From the NCBI GenBank assembly GCA_001466705.2, contig LATX02000001.1:1054001-1118000 (forward strand): a stretch of DNA of 64,000 bases, in the 5' to 3' direction. This document shows, piece by piece, positions 21,373 through 34,093 of the stretch. The stretch's first letter is position 1. Each line of letters begins with the position of its first letter. Both the position numbers and the translations under genes were made by a program. The notes beneath the pieces were generated by a model that worked only from the letters and a program-made list of their open reading frames with translations, was not told the origin of the DNA and searched no databases. This stretch comes from Moniliophthora roreri (lineage: Eukaryota > Basidiomycota > Agaricomycetes > Agaricales > Marasmiaceae).

Positions 21373-22804
21373 ATGTTAAGGTCTAAACCTACTCCCTCTC
21401 TAGACTACCTTCGGCCTAGCCCTGTCAGAGGTCAATTAGAGCCTCAGGATTCCAATACTGCCAAAGGGTGGAGATATCTACAAACAACAGATACCGTCGA
21501 TGAGTTCAAGGTATGTCCTGGACTTGAATCGTCTCCCTCCACCAATAATTTATTCACTCCATGGATTTCAGGTCCTCCTGCCGCCCCATACGGCGGCCAT
21601 GTACGAGCAATTGCTCAAGCTAGAATCACTAGAGCTAGCAAAGAAGAATGCACAATCAGATCGCATCCTAGAGATCCGCCATCTCAAGGAGCGTATGGTA
21701 CGCAAGTGCCAGAAACTATCCAAGGATCCCATGCCTCGCAAACACAGTCATAACGAACCTTTCAGGTTTCAAACTATCAGCGCTCCTGCCGACTTCCGCC
21801 TCAAGGAAATGGAGAAGTGGTTCCGCCAACAACAACTTCGGTTGTCTTCTCAACGCCCTGCTACACCCCGAGCTGCTCGTGCTCACCCGGCTCATTCGAA
21901 AAGTTCCTGTTGCCATCGATGTTCCGTTTCTCCTCGCCTGGGAGCTACCAAGAATTTTACCTCCCGTCGTCCCAATACCCCAGAACAAATTAGAGTTCAT
22001 CCAGCGACTTCGGCAGGCGTAACCAAGGAAGCCCTACGCGCAGAGATCAAGGCTCGCCGTGCGTCGCCTGAGCCAAAAGCAGATCTGCCCAAGAACAAGC
22101 TGGGCAGAACAGAGTCGCTCGCATCGATCTCTACCATTGAGCCAGTGACCTGCATATCACCACCTCCACTTCCTTATCTCTTGCGGCGTGATGGCGTGCC
22201 TGTGACAGATCTCGGTGCTAGTCAGCAGGATGAGTGGGAGGACGTTGTTGGTCCAAGCACTCCGCCAGCGCCAGAGGTTCCCCCCAACTTGCGGCGCAGG
22301 CGAAGTTGCATCAAACGATCGAATACGGGCGATTCCGTCAAGACAGTTTCGTGGGCTGATGATCGTGAGCTAACCGACCGAGTAGCCAAGTTCACCGGTG
22401 CAGCAAAGGAGGTTCATTCTATCGGTAAGTCATTATTGTATACGGCTATAGTGTTTTCTAATTTCTCCATGGTGGAATAGAACATGAATGGGAGGATATT
22501 CGGCAAGTTTACGTTCACCACATGGATAAGCTTGAGGCCCTCGAGAGTCAGGTACAAGAGAGCTTAGCGCGACTGCAATCCGAAACAATGCACCTACAGA
22601 CTGTATGCGAAAGCATTCGTGGTCAGAAAGAGAGCCTCCAAGAGGTTGTCATGCGCTTTGGAGAGAAGCATTCAGATTATCGCACGAAAGGTCTGTTCCT
22701 TGCGTGGTATATTTGCAATTAGTACTGATCATGCAACAGTTCGTGATGTTCTCCAAGAAGCTGACGGACTACTGTCCTTGTACGGAGTCAGAAATAACTC
22801 GTAG
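21373..22804 (+). CDS. Unrecognised protein with C-terminal coiled coil
   Basis: Exons 21373-21510, 21572-22424, 22481-22690 and 22740-22804 give 421 residues. I do not recognise a named domain. After MLRSKPTPSLDYLRPSP comes a conserved-looking helical segment (AAMYEQLLKLESLELAKKNA), then a basic and Pro/Ser-rich middle with several SLAS and SWADDRE stretches. The C-terminal ~90 residues form a coiled coil (DKLEALESQVQESLARLQSE) ending in a short helix DVLQEADGLLSLYGVRNN. It is probably a cytoskeletal or scaffold protein, but this is inference. Its stop lies only 33 bp from the stop of the convergent CorA-type gene. Confidence 0.75.
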
Positions 22805-22837
22805 CACACTGTCGGCCACCAAGAACTCTATTATTGG

Positions 22838-25279
22838 CTACCTATTTCTCAACACCAGGCCCCTTCTTCGCTTTGCCGTTCTCCACCAATGACGAACCAC
22901 GAATAAATAAACCGCCAAAACCACACTTGCAAGACATACCACAATACCGAAATAAGTAAATGGGCTACCGGGCTCATGAAGATTATGAGGAACATTTATG
23001 TTCATGGAAAAAATTGCTATGTAAATTATCTATTATAAGCACATATTTAAAGTAATAGAGGAATAATAGCTCACCAGTTACGGATTGGATGCTTAGGACC
23101 GCCACACTAACAGTAGTAAGGATGATGAGGGCCTTGTCCGTATTCATCTTGGTCAGACCAGTAAGGGTTCGCAATTGGGCGAGATAAACAGGGTACGATT
23201 GACTCAACAGCCGTTCATAGTGCGCAAGGGAATGCTGCAAAGTCAATATATGATCTGGGGAAAGCTGCTCAGTAATAGCAGTCCGATTAGAGCTATAATT
23301 CCTTACCTTGAACATCACCCATATATATAGAAACTTCGACATCCTCCACTGGACTACCTAGTCCGATCAACATGCGCTTTTGAATCTGCGCCACGACATC
23401 CGCCTTGCTGGCAAGCAGCCGAGTCAATGAGGTAACTAGCCTGCGTGTTCTTGCAATGCGCCTAAGATTGACCAAGGTGGTGCTGGGTGGAGTTGGCGCT
23501 TTTTCTTTGCGAGATGATCTCCATCGCGATTTTACGAAGCGCGCAATACGCTTCTGGAGTAACGACAGGGGCGGCCGAGGGAGAAAGAAACGAGTCTGCT
23601 TAGGTAGGCTTTGGGTGAATCGGATGGCATTTTCCTTTTCGAGAAGCGAAGGATGCTTCTCGATTTCCGGAAGAGTTTGCTTAGAGGCCTTCCTGGAGGT
23701 CAACGTTTTTTGAAGTTTAGAAATGTGTTGTCTGAGAGAATGTCCTTCGTCCTGCAGCTGGACGTCGTGTTGGCCATTGTAGACGAGTTCCTCAATAGAA
23801 AGTACCTCCTTCTCGATATCATCCAGAAGAGGAAAAAAGGAGTCGACTATAGAGTCCAGAAGTCCGTGCGCAATCCATGCTAAAGGTGGCCGTCATCAGG
23901 GAATGCATCGAATACAGTGTACCGGGATGACATACCTGATGACATATTAATAGATTCTCCTAAAGATACTATTCTATTATGAATGCGAGCGGTGTGCTCT
24001 AAGCGAAAGAAGGGAGACGATTCAGGCTCTGAAGCATGAAGAAGGAAGGACGCTGAGTACCGGAGATGTCCGTAAAATGAAACTACAAGTCGTTCGTTCG
24101 TCAAATTACAATCACTGAGCAAAAAGGAATGAAACTCACGATGCAAAGACCCTCATTGAAGATGATTAAATATACATTTGTTTCTTGCAGTAGGCCTTCG
24201 TTATCATCGGGGTCATTAAGGGTATCAAAACTTTCGTTAGGGTGGCGGGTGACTGTTTCTCGTAGATCTCGACTCTCGAATGCTCTAAAAGATATGAATG
24301 AGTAGCCCAGTCTTGGGAATATTTCTAGCTTTTCGCGCGGTTCCTGTTGTAGGATATCCTCTAAAGTGAGTGGGTGTAGATGAAGTAACTGGCTCAACTT
24401 CAGCGTCGGCACGATGAAGAATAAAGAATAACATACACGTCCAAGAGATCGCATGTCCTCCCATGTTGGTGACGCTACGTCGAGGAACCACGCTTTCGGC
24501 GATTGCGCTGGGTGAGATGTGTGCCTACCGCGAGTAGGTTCCTGAGACTCCTTGTTTTTGCCTTTCCGGCCAGACCGCAATGCCTTGAGATCCGTATACG
24601 AGGCTGGTTGACTTGGGACCACCAACGAATCCGGTAACATGAAGTGATGGTGAAGGGGCCCAGTAAGTCCGACTTTGGGTTCATTTCGGTCTTTGGCCTT
24701 TCGCGTCTTCGTAGCCTTCCTTAGATAAGTCTCTAACTCTAGAATGACTTCCGACAAGGATTTGGAGGATCTGGTCCGGGAAGGATTATGCAGGGATGGG
24801 GGCAAATAGAGGTTGAAATGGCGGGGTATGTGCCTGGATTCTGCACGAGCCTTGACCAAGCTGAGTCGTGCGGCAAACTCCATGTCCGATTGTAGACTGT
24901 AAACGCTGCCTGGGTATCGTTTTTTTCTCCGACGTTTGACCAATTGTGACCTGGGTGTGGTAGCAAGGGACGATTGCGAAGAGGTGGATGAACTGGACGA
25001 GGAGCCTCCCCAACGAGAAAGAGCGTTTTCCAGTGCAGAAACCACCTGAGCAAACCCTCTCAGGCGACCCCATGACGAAGAGGAAGAGGAGGAAGCAAGA
25101 GAGGATGTACTTGGAGATGGCGAAGGTCGGGGAGAATGGGGTTCTGAGCCACGGTAGATGTCAGATTGTCCGTCTGGATCTTCCGCTGGGTCTGGTGATG
25201 GACTTGCTGCCCTATGAGATGGCGCCCTAGCATTCGAGGCTACCTGGTCGTTTAGAAGGGAAAGAAGGGGTTCTGCCAT
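22838..25279 (-). CDS. CorA/MIT-family Mg2+ transporter (fungal MNR2-like)
   Basis: Divalent cation channel-like transporter, probably vacuolar or plasma membrane. The ~280-residue N-terminus is a hydrophilic Ser-rich tail. The CorA domain then reads KAWFLDVASPTWEDMRSLGR, LLHLHP, LTLEDILQQEPREKLEIFPR and LGYSFISFRAFESRD, followed by a long helical region with GLLDSIVDSFFPLLDDIEKE. At the C-terminus are the two pore helices: MNTDKALIILTTVSVAVLSI, then the loop FSMNINVPHN, then FGIVVCLASVVLAVYLFVV and a basic tail. The canonical GMN selectivity motif reads SMN here. Introns include 24389-24436 and one starting at the LCI codon, each restoring CorA sequence. Confidence 0.9.
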
Positions 25280-25471
25280 GGTGAAGAACTGGCCATACAG
25301 CCGTGTGAAGGCAGTTACATGCTCTGTTTCAACTCCTCGCGGACTCTAACAACACTTATATCATGAAGCATTTTTCTCACCCATCAAGCGACAGAAATAC
25401 ACAAATTGCAAGTCTTATTCAGGCGAACAGCTCTCAGCGGTAGATTTTCTGCATAGGGGACTAACAAAAGC

Positions 25472-26754
25472 CTATTCAATTTTCCTACGTTTATGAGCCC
25501 GTTCGGGAGCTTCAAAGCCATTTCCGCCTTTCGGAAATGGCCTGGATCGCTTCTCCTTCTGGCCAATTTTCTTGCGTTTCTTCTCAATTGCCTTCTTCAC
25601 CGCACGTTGATCGCCGCCTGCTGCTAAAGCTTCATATCTTGCTTTCACCAGCAGCTCTTTCTTGGCAGCTAGAAATGAGAGTCCATTAGAACGGCTCACG
25701 CTGCTTGGAATAGTTATGCTTACACTTCTTCATCCACCAATTACCTTTCCCTTCCTTGCGTTTTTCCCGTTCCTCTTTTTTGGCATTCATCAGTGCATCT
25801 CGCTCAGCCTGCCGTTGGCGATCACGGTTGACTGCACTTTCTGCTCGTTTTACCGCTAGTTCGAGCCGTTGAACTTCAGCTTCACGATCGGCACGGAGAT
25901 CACGCGGACTAGACGAGAGTAGTTTACGAGCACGTTTGAGGTTTTCGCGGAGAGTTGCAAGTTCTGTTTCGTGATTCTTAGCCAAGAAACTATAGTTTGC
26001 TTGAAACTTTTCCGCCGACAGAGGTCCAGTCATCGGGAGAAACCTTGGGTCTCTGACTCCCTTGGTATGACGTGAGAGGACGTTCCCGCAAGAGAAAGAT
26101 ATCACATACAGGAATCTGTACGTCCACAACCATTCGTCTCCGAGTCACAGGCTTCTTCGAGGACATTTCAACGGGCCTAGAAATATCGATATCTCATCGT
26201 ACTCAGTAGGATTTACCGCAACTTACGCATGTTTATTTGACCTTTTGCCGTCATCGCCTCCCAATTGTTTTCGATTTCTTTTGCTTGCAATGTTATAGCC
26301 TCCAGTGTCACTTTCGCCCTTCCTACTGGCTGCATCGTCCGAGTCGCTAGATTCATCAGGATCATTGAGCACCTTTTGTGCATGTCTGAGGGCTCCCATG
26401 GGTAAACTCGAGAGGTCTTGTATATTTTAGAGAGTAATCCTTCACCTAATGAAGCCGAAGGAACTCACTATTTTTCAGAAAGTCCTGTAGCAAATTCAAT
26501 GCCGGGAACTTCGGTTTATATTATAAAATTGCTCACAAGCTTAGAAGGTCCTGCCTGGGGCTGCTCTGACTCAACGAAGTCATCTTCGTCCATCCATTGC
26601 GCGATCCGGGGAGCGTCTGCGTCGTTATCACCATCAAGTCCCAGCACATTGCTACCGTTCGACTCGGCGTCAGAAGTTGCGGAAGGTTTTACATTGTCTT
26701 GAGATGTAATAGACTTGGGCGGTTTTCGAGCCGAAGGACGAGGGCGGCGGGGCA
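25472..26754 (-). CDS. RRP36: rRNA biogenesis protein RRP36
   Basis: Nucleolar factor of the 90S/SSU processome needed for early 18S rRNA cleavage. The N-terminal half is acidic and disordered (MPRRPRPSARKPPKS, then DGDNDADAPRIAQWMDEDDF). The family core starts NLSSLPMGALRHAQKVLND. Next come a basic linker, RDPRFLPMTGPLSAEKFQAN with YSFLAKNHE, and a coiled-coil rich in Arg, Lys and Glu. The C-terminus KKELLVKARYEALAAGGDQR followed by Lys-rich repeats is typical. An in-frame Met nine bases upstream (26763) could be the start instead. Divergent from the SUMO ligase gene with about 130 bp between starts. Confidence 0.88.
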
Positions 26755-26883
26755 TTGTGGTCACGGTGTGGAATAGAAACTTGATCGGCTAGTGTCTGCG
26801 CTTGTTTGCGCTGACCTTGACATTCCTACCTCACACGGGCCATAATTCCTCTTTCTTCTTGTCAATAGGCACAGAGCGATCCT

Positions 26884-29379
26884 ATGGCCAGTCAGGATCC
26901 ATGGGTAGACTTTGAGGTGCGCAAATCCTTCAGATTCTTACTTTTACATATACTAACACGCCACTGGCATCAGACACATCGTCACAATGTCAAACACAAC
27001 ACTGTGGATAGGCTGAAGCAGATCTTGCAAGGATTCAACGACGAGTGTGGAACACATATCTCAAAGTCTGGAAAGAAACAAGAGATCATTGACAAAATAG
27101 TCAGCATTCTGGAGAGCTGGAAGCAACAAAACGCGGTGGATAAGTGGAACAAGGCAAAAGCGGTACTTCAGCAAGTCAGAGCTACTGGGGCGTGCGTACA
27201 TTCCTTTGGGAGCGTCGTCCTCGTGTCGCGTTCTGTACGCTATGTGGTTTATCCTGACTGAAATACGTTTTCTAGATATAGTCCTTCACTTTCCAGAATG
27301 GCGGGATCTTCCAGTAGCCTCAGCTCTCCTTCAAGCACAGCGGTCAACTACCCACCCACCAGCTATGCGAAGACGAATGATTATAACACTCCTTTGAGCT
27401 CAGTTTCTCGATACGATCCGTATAGCTCTCGGAAACCCACCACAGCCTACACCCCTCCGACCGTTCCAAAACCTCAAACGGCGGCAAAGCCAGGTGATTC
27501 TCCTCCGATCTTTGTCGCTGTGACCTAGAATCTGACTATGGCCCTTTTATGATCAAGCACTACAATTTAAAGAGTCGCCTTTCTTCAAGGTAGACCAAAT
27601 CGTATCTCAAATAGTGGAATGTCCGGGTACGTTTTGAAACCTTTGAATTTTCTTAGGGTCCTTGAAAGCCTATTATTTCACTCAGAGACAACAAGCGCTT
27701 CTGATAGAAGGCAGCAAAGCCTACAGTTCACCCTATCAGACGAACATCTAGATAAATTAAAGCAACCCAAGTAAGTGGTTGTTGTCGGTACCACCTACAG
27801 AAAGATTGACAAAATAACTAGCTCGCGATATCAGCTGCGGCTATTCTGCACTTCCTCAATGTTTTATTCGCCAAATTCGACTTTTCGCACCTCCAGCACC
27901 CCATGTCCCATTGAGTTTCCTCCGACCTGCGAAGTCCGTGTCAATAACGTACCGCTCACCGCCAGCCTGAAGGGACTGAAGAAGAAGCCAGGTACTGCAC
28001 CTCCGCCGGATCTGGGGAAGTACGTGCGGATGACCACGACGCAAAATCGGATAGAGATGGTGTACGTGAACAGCCAGCAACCCACACAACCCAAGGTAGG
28101 ATTTGTTCATCAACCTTACAGATCGGTTGACTGATCTTGATCCAGAAATTCTATCTAGTCGTGATGATGGTTGAAGTGACCACCGTTGATTCGTTAGTCA
28201 ACGATCTGAAAAGAACAAAGTTCAAGAGCGGTGACGAGGTTCGTCGACAATGTAGGTGCATTCAGTTTTGGGAAGTGTTCTAATGCTGAAGGTATTCTAG
28301 TGCAAGCAAGTGTGCAGGAAGATGAAGACATTATTGCAGGACCTCAGAAAATGTCGTTAAAGTGTCCGGTATGCATCTCCATCCCGGCACTCGTTTTCTG
28401 TGTACTGACCGCCTCTTTAGCTAAGTTTTATGAGAGTCAACACGCCTTGTAGATCGTCCAAATGCGTACACAGCCAGTGTTTTGATGCTACATCATGGTT
28501 CTCCGTTATGGAACAGACGACAACATATCTTTGTCCTGTATGTGAACGGGTCTTGGACTGGAAGGATCTGATCATCGATGGGTATGTTCCCAATCTGCCT
28601 TGGTCTCCTGTTCCGACTGACCGGTGCCCAGGGCCTTTGATGAAATCCTTAAAGCTTGTCCGGACAGTGTAGAAGACGTCATGGTCGAAGCAGACGGAGA
28701 GTGGCACACGACTGATAACAAATACGGTTCAGCCAGCTGGAAGATCAAGCATCCACCAATGGGTTCATTGAAACCTCCCTCCCCTATTCGCCAGCCATCG
28801 TCTACTATCAAAACGGAACTCCAGGAACCCACGGTAGGACTAAATGGAGCTGTGGACCGGCCCAAGGAACCCAACGATATGCAAATTACAGTGATTGATT
28901 CTGATGACGAGGAGGAAGAGGGATTGGTGAAGCGAGAACTCTCTCCGTCTACTGCTCATGGGACCAGCGCTGGACCTCAATCACATCCGCCACCTTCACA
29001 AGACGATGTCATTGACCTTACGATAGACTCGGATGATGATGAGGAGCCCAGTCCCCCAAAGCAGATTGGGAAGCGTACAGCATCAGATGCTGCCCTTTCC
29101 CCGACAGAAGCCATCTGGAAGAAAGGTCGCACGGACGCGGATAACAATGCATATAGATCACTCGCCAACGATACCGCGTATTCGCGGTCGTCCGACTCAC
29201 GTACATCTGCTCACACGAGCCCTCCCCGTCGCCCGTCGAATTACAATGGGCCTACCTTACCGCCGCTAGGCAACAGTTTCGGTGGAAGAAATTCAGGTAG
29301 CGCTCCCCAACTACCGCCGTTGAGTGGCTTAGGTCCTTACAACTCAAGAGGTAGCGGAAGTTCGAGTACCTGGTCGTGA
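26884..29379 (+). CDS. SIZ/PIAS-type SUMO E3 ligase
   Basis: Transfers SUMO from Ubc9 to substrates, usually in the nucleus. Domain order: an N-terminal SAP-like DNA-binding helix pair (NTVDRLKQILQGFNDE, KSGKKQEIIDKIVSILESW), a Ser/Tyr-rich linker, a PINIT domain (FKESPFFKVDQIVSQIVECP, YQLRLFCTSSMFY, IEFPPTCEVRVN, LKGLKKKPGTAPPPDLGKYV), then an SP-RING with its Cys/His ligands (LKCPLSFMRVNTPCRSSKCV, HSQCFDATSWF, YLCPVCERVLDWKDLIIDG). The C-terminal tail has two SUMO-interacting motifs (VIDSDDEEEE and VIDLTIDSDDDEE) and two psi-K-x-E sites (IKTE, VKRE) that may be self-modified. At least ten exons; the splice giving ALQFKESPFF uses an acceptor after ATGATCAAG. Confidence 0.92.
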
Positions 29380-30062
29380 TGCTTGTTTTGTTTCTTTGTT
29401 ATTTTGGTTTACCATTGGTACCGTACTTATCTTAATTGTATATCCGCTGGTAATATGACAGTACATATCACACACACACACACACACACATCTTTTGTAC
29501 GTTGTAATCCTTTATGTTCGCCGCAAGTTTTATGCAAATACGCCGTCATGCGGTGAAATGTCACCTAAGTAACCTTTAAGGCCGCGTGCGTTTTATCTCT
29601 TAGTAAAAAAATTTTCTGGCCTCGGGAGTCGGAACAGAAGTGCAAGGTGGCGCGGAGGATTTTTTTTTTCCGAATCTCTCCGAAATAACACGTCACTGGA
29701 ATTTTCTCCTGTTCCCTCTAGAGAGGCCTGGAACGGTAAGGAAATGTCAGAATCAGTTTTGAGCGCTCCAAACCCCCCTTGAAGTGGTATGCTTGCAAGT
29801 CCCAATTCCGACTAGCGGAGAGTCCGATCCTCTGCGCTGTTTTCCTCAAATTTTTTTTTCTAGGATGCGAGAACAATCGAGTCACGTGAGTGTCGGACTA
29901 GTATTTGAGCGAAGTGTCAAAATTTAGTCCATCAACCTCTCCTTCCCTCCTACCAACTCCTCCGGTTCTCCCTTTCGGTCTTTTATTCGTCGTCGTCTTT
30001 CTTGTCGTCGTCGATAGTCGTCTATCTCGCGTGTTTATCAGTCGTCGTTTTTCTCGTACACC
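29380..30062. other. Intergenic: SUMO ligase 3' end and ADP/ATP carrier promoter
   Basis: 680 bp without a gene. It holds a CA microsatellite near 29469-29490, several poly-A/T runs, and, just upstream of the carrier start, a long pyrimidine-rich stretch at about 29936-30060 rich in CTCC, TCGTCGTC and CTTTC. Such CT-rich leaders are common before highly expressed fungal genes, which fits the carrier. No TATA box is obvious. Confidence 0.6.
29469..29490. repeat. (CA)11 microsatellite
   Basis: A pure dinucleotide run of about 11 CA units in the 3' region of the SUMO ligase gene. Likely to vary in length between strains. Confidence 0.95.
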
Positions 30063-31385
30063 ATGTCGGAGCCCAAGAAAGTTAAGACCCCCAAGGATTT
30101 CGCTAGTAAGTTGAGCGCATGGTTGGCTTTGTATCGTCCAGCTCATCAACGACCATAGTCGACTTCATGATGGGTGGTGTTTCCGCTGTGAGTCCTCAAG
30201 TTTTTGCGGCCTGGTTTTTTCTTATTCAATTTGCGCTCCTCTAGGCCATCTCAAAAACTTCCGCTGCCCCCATTGAGCGAATCAAGCTCTTGATTCAGAA
30301 CCAGGATGAAATGGTGCGCAACCAATTTCTCAAACTCTGAATTGGCATTGACCCATGTCGTTCAGATCAAGCAAGGCCGTCTCTCTGCTCCCTACAAGGG
30401 TATTATGGATGCTGGTCGTCGTACCGTTGCCGACGAGGGTGTTCTCTCTTTATGGAGAGGTAACACCGCCAACGTTATTCGTTACTTCCCCACACAGGCT
30501 CTCAACTTTGCCTTCAGTACGTGAATTAAAAAAATTTCCATTGTAGACTGTGCATCAACATTCTGTCACTCACGTGCAGAGGACTACTTCAAGTCGCTTT
30601 TCGGTTTCAAAAAGCAGGATGGCTACTGGAAGTGGTTCGCCGGCAACGTCGCCTCCGGTGGTGCTGCTGGTGCATCGTCACTCCTTTTCGTCTACTCCCT
30701 CGATTACGCCCGTACCCGTCTCGCTAATGACGCCAAATCTGCCAAGGGTGGAGGAGCCCGTCAATTCAACGGTCTCATTGACGTCTACAAGAAAACTCTC
30801 GCTTCAGATGGTATTGCCGGTCTCTACCGTGGTTTCGTCCCCTCCGTAGTCGGCATTATCGTCTACCGCGGTCTCTACTTTGGTGTTTACGATTCGCTCA
30901 GTATGTTCACATTGCTACATGCTATTAAACCGCCCGATATTTATTATTTTATACAGAACCCGTTGTCCTCGTCGGTGCACTCGAGGGATCCTTCCTCGCT
31001 TCTTTCTTGCTCGGTTGGGGAGTTACGATCGGTGCCGGTCTTGCCTCCTACCCTCTGGATACCATCCGGTAAGAATTACAACATATGATACATGTAAAGT
31101 GTTCTGACAAATGTTTTCAGTCGTCGTATGATGATGACCTCTGGTTCTGGTGTAAACTACAAGTCTATGTTCGATGCTGGTTCACAGATCATTGCCAAGG
31201 AAGGCGCCAAGTCGCTCTTCAAGGGTGCTGGTGCCAACATCCTTCGTGGTGTTGCTGGTGCTGGTGTACTCTCCTTGTACGATGTCTTCCAAGCCAAGGT
31301 CTTCGGAAAGGTCTACTCTGGTGGTAAGTCTTTAATGTGACTTCTTGCCAGGATCAATGCTTAAAGTATCATAGGATCTGGTTAA
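30063..31385 (+). CDS. AAC: Mitochondrial ADP/ATP carrier
   Basis: Inner-membrane exchanger of cytosolic ADP for matrix ATP. About 310 residues with three mitochondrial-carrier repeats. The Px[D/E]xx[R/K]-type signatures are [24 protein letters not shown] and PLDTIRRRMMM; the RRRMMM hexapeptide is specific for ADP/ATP carriers. Other landmarks are [20 protein letters not shown] and [20 protein letters not shown]. The first exon is [14 protein letters not shown], and the last intron leaves only GSG and the stop (31375-31385). Seven or more short introns. Codon use is C-ending and biased, consistent with high expression, and the leader is pyrimidine-rich. Confidence 0.97.
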
Positions 31386-31639
31386 AAGGTTGGGAACAGT
31401 GGTGTTGCAGTTTGATACTACGTATTCCCTTAGAGTTTTCTGTCGTTATCGTTATGTTTGGGTTATACAGTACCCTACTATTTTCGAGATCTATAACAAT
31501 ACAACCGATAATGAGATATTCCAAAGCGTGAACTGGCGGTACCGGTAAAAACGGTCAGAATGAAGCTCTTGTTAGCTAGGTTGGAAGAGTTTACGTGACG
31601 AGTCGATAAAACGTTGGATTGCACAACGACAAGCAGTAC

Positions 31640-34077
31640 ATGCTATGGTCATACCCCAAGCCCAAGTCCTTCTCATACCTGGTCAAAATCCGACAGCGAT
31701 GGCTTCACAGTTGTCGTAGTATAACATTGCGGCCGTACCAAGAGCAATGCCTTGATTCTTGCAAGGCAGCTTTGGGCGAGGGTATTTCACGGATCGGTGT
31801 CTCTCTTCCAACAGGGTCCGGAAAGACCACCGTTTTCATCTCCTTGCTATCCAGGATAAAGACTCCAGCACAGTCCTCCGATGCGAATAGAGCGCTCATC
31901 ATTGTCAACAACGTCGAATTGGCCCGTCAATCTGCTGAGCAGGTTGCGAGGCTTTTCCCGGATTGGAGTGTGGAAATTGAACAGGGTGTAAAACACAAGG
32001 CTTCAGGTCTCGCTGATGTGTGAGTCCCCAAGGCATCATAGTGGCTATCCACTGAAAAATTCTTTCCCGGAAGGACCGTGGCAACGTACCAGACCCTGCT
32101 CCAATCAACTCGTCTGGCAAAGTTCGACCCCAAATACTTGAAAGCCATCATCGTCGATGAAGCACATCATAGCGCTAGTCCTTCGTGCGTCCCGCACACC
32201 TTTCCTGCTTATCCTCTCTAACGTTCAGCAGATATCGTCGACTACTGTCCCACTTCGACTCTGATATCAAAAACCCAGACCCAGAGTTCAAACCCCCTGC
32301 CTTGAATTACAAAATCCCTATCATTGGCTTCTCCGCAACATTCAGTCGGCATGATGGTCTGGCGTTGGGATCCGTCTTCCAGAAAATCGTTTATCACCAG
32401 GATTTCCTTGAGATGATCAAGCAACAATGGCACGCTTAAGAGCATTTGGCCCATTCTCTCTGCTGAGTTTCTCGCCTATAGGTTGTGCGACGTCCGGTTC
32501 ACCTCTGTGCAAGCAACCATCAATTTGAAAGAAGTCACAGTGAATTCTCGGACTGGAGATTTCAATCCTACCAGTTTGGCGCAAGTTATCAACACAGACA
32601 CGATTAATCATCTTGTTGTTCAGACGTATTTGGATCGTGCAGGCAAGCGGTGCTCACAGGTACTGTGGTACAAGGGCTAATACTATGCGCAGCCACGAGG
32701 AAAACAACGCTCATCTTTTGTGTGAACATCGCTCACACAGAGGCACTTACTCAAGCTTTCCGTGGGTTTGGAATCGACGCGCGATATATCTCCTCCAAAA
32801 CGCCTGTGACAGAACGCAAAGCCTTGATCGCATCCTTCAGACAGGGCCAATTTCCGGTTCTGGTCAATTGCTGTACGCTTCATCCTCTCAACATTTTCAT
32901 GGCCACTCACTTTCTGCCTTCAGCTATCCTGACCGAAGGAACCGACATCCCAAATATTGACTGCATAATTATTGCACGACCGACCCGGTCCCGCAATCTC
33001 TTCGCTCAAATGGTGCATACCTCCACTTCTTTACGCCCATCGATCTGACTAGTCGTTAGATTGGCCGTGGTATGAGATTGTCGCCAGACACCGGGAAAAA
33101 AGACTGTCGAATTATAGATCTTGTTGATAGTTTATCTCGCGTTGCTGGTGTCGTTTCAACGCCATCTCTTTTCGGTTTAGAGCCCAATGAGATTACAATA
33201 GACGGTGAGCTTACATGGGATCTTCATCACCAACCGATTGATATTTTGGTCCCTCCAGATGAATCGTTGACATCCCTTGAGGAACACGCAGCGGAGAAGA
33301 TTGCTTCGGAGTCTCTGTACGATGTTCCAGCGCCAACATCTGTGACGTATACCGACTACGATGACCCGTTTTCCTTTGTCGAGGACTCTTCGGGGGCCCC
33401 TCACATTGCCAAGCTAAGTCCACATACATGGGTTGGCTGTGGAGATGATGTATATGTCCTGGAATGCCTCGGCAAAGGGTTTATACGAATAGAGCCAGTC
33501 GTTGACGAGGGTAAACTCTCTCGCCACTGGATGTTACGGTTTTGTACTGAGACTCACATAGAAGGAGGCCCTTATTTCAAAGCTACCTTTACCCCCGCCG
33601 CTATGGATAGAGCTACGGCGGCTGGTCTCAAAGTCTCTCCCTATTTACGAACTCGGAATGTCTTGACAGCGCAGAGCCTTGAGGACGCAGTCAAAGGCTG
33701 TGATACATATGCGAAATCAAAAGTTGTACGGGGTCCAATGGCTTTAGGGTATGTTCCCTCCCTTCATTCACCTCGAGTATATTATCTGAGGTTCAATGAG
33801 TAGACTTTTACGGACTGCGAAGTGGAGGAAAGCGCCTGCAACTCAGCAGCAGATGCAGTTCGTCAACAAACGTTTGTCGAAGAGCTTTGGTGAAGCCGAT
33901 CCGCCAAAACAGCTCACAAAGGGCGAGGCTGCGAATATCATTACACGTTTGAAACATGGCGCTAAATCCCGCTACCAAAAGAAGGCCAAGGCCGCACAGA
34001 TTGCAGCAAAGGTGACGGAAAGGGAAGCAAATCGCCGCGCACGCGAAATAGTTCGAGTAGGACCATTGACTAATTGA
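31640..34077 (+). CDS. IRC3: IRC3-like mitochondrial DEAD/DEAH-box helicase
   Basis: Superfamily 2 double-strand DNA helicase that in yeast maintains mitochondrial DNA. The start MLWSYPKPKSFSYLVKIRQR is followed by WLHSCRSITLRPYQEQCLDS: a basic presequence, then the Q-like motif. Motif I is SLPTGSGKTTVF, Ia ALIIVNNVELARQSAEQ, II IIVDEAHHSAS (DEAH), III GFSATFSRHDG, IV TLIFCVNIAHTEALTQAF, V ILTEGTDIPNIDCIIIARPT, and VI IGRGMRLSPDTGKKDCRIID. The C-terminal region with LSPHTWVGCGDDVYVLECLG and a basic tail (SRYQKKAKAAQIAAK) also matches IRC3. At least seven introns. Confidence 0.9.
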
Positions 34078-34093
34078 GTTGAATTAGATACTG

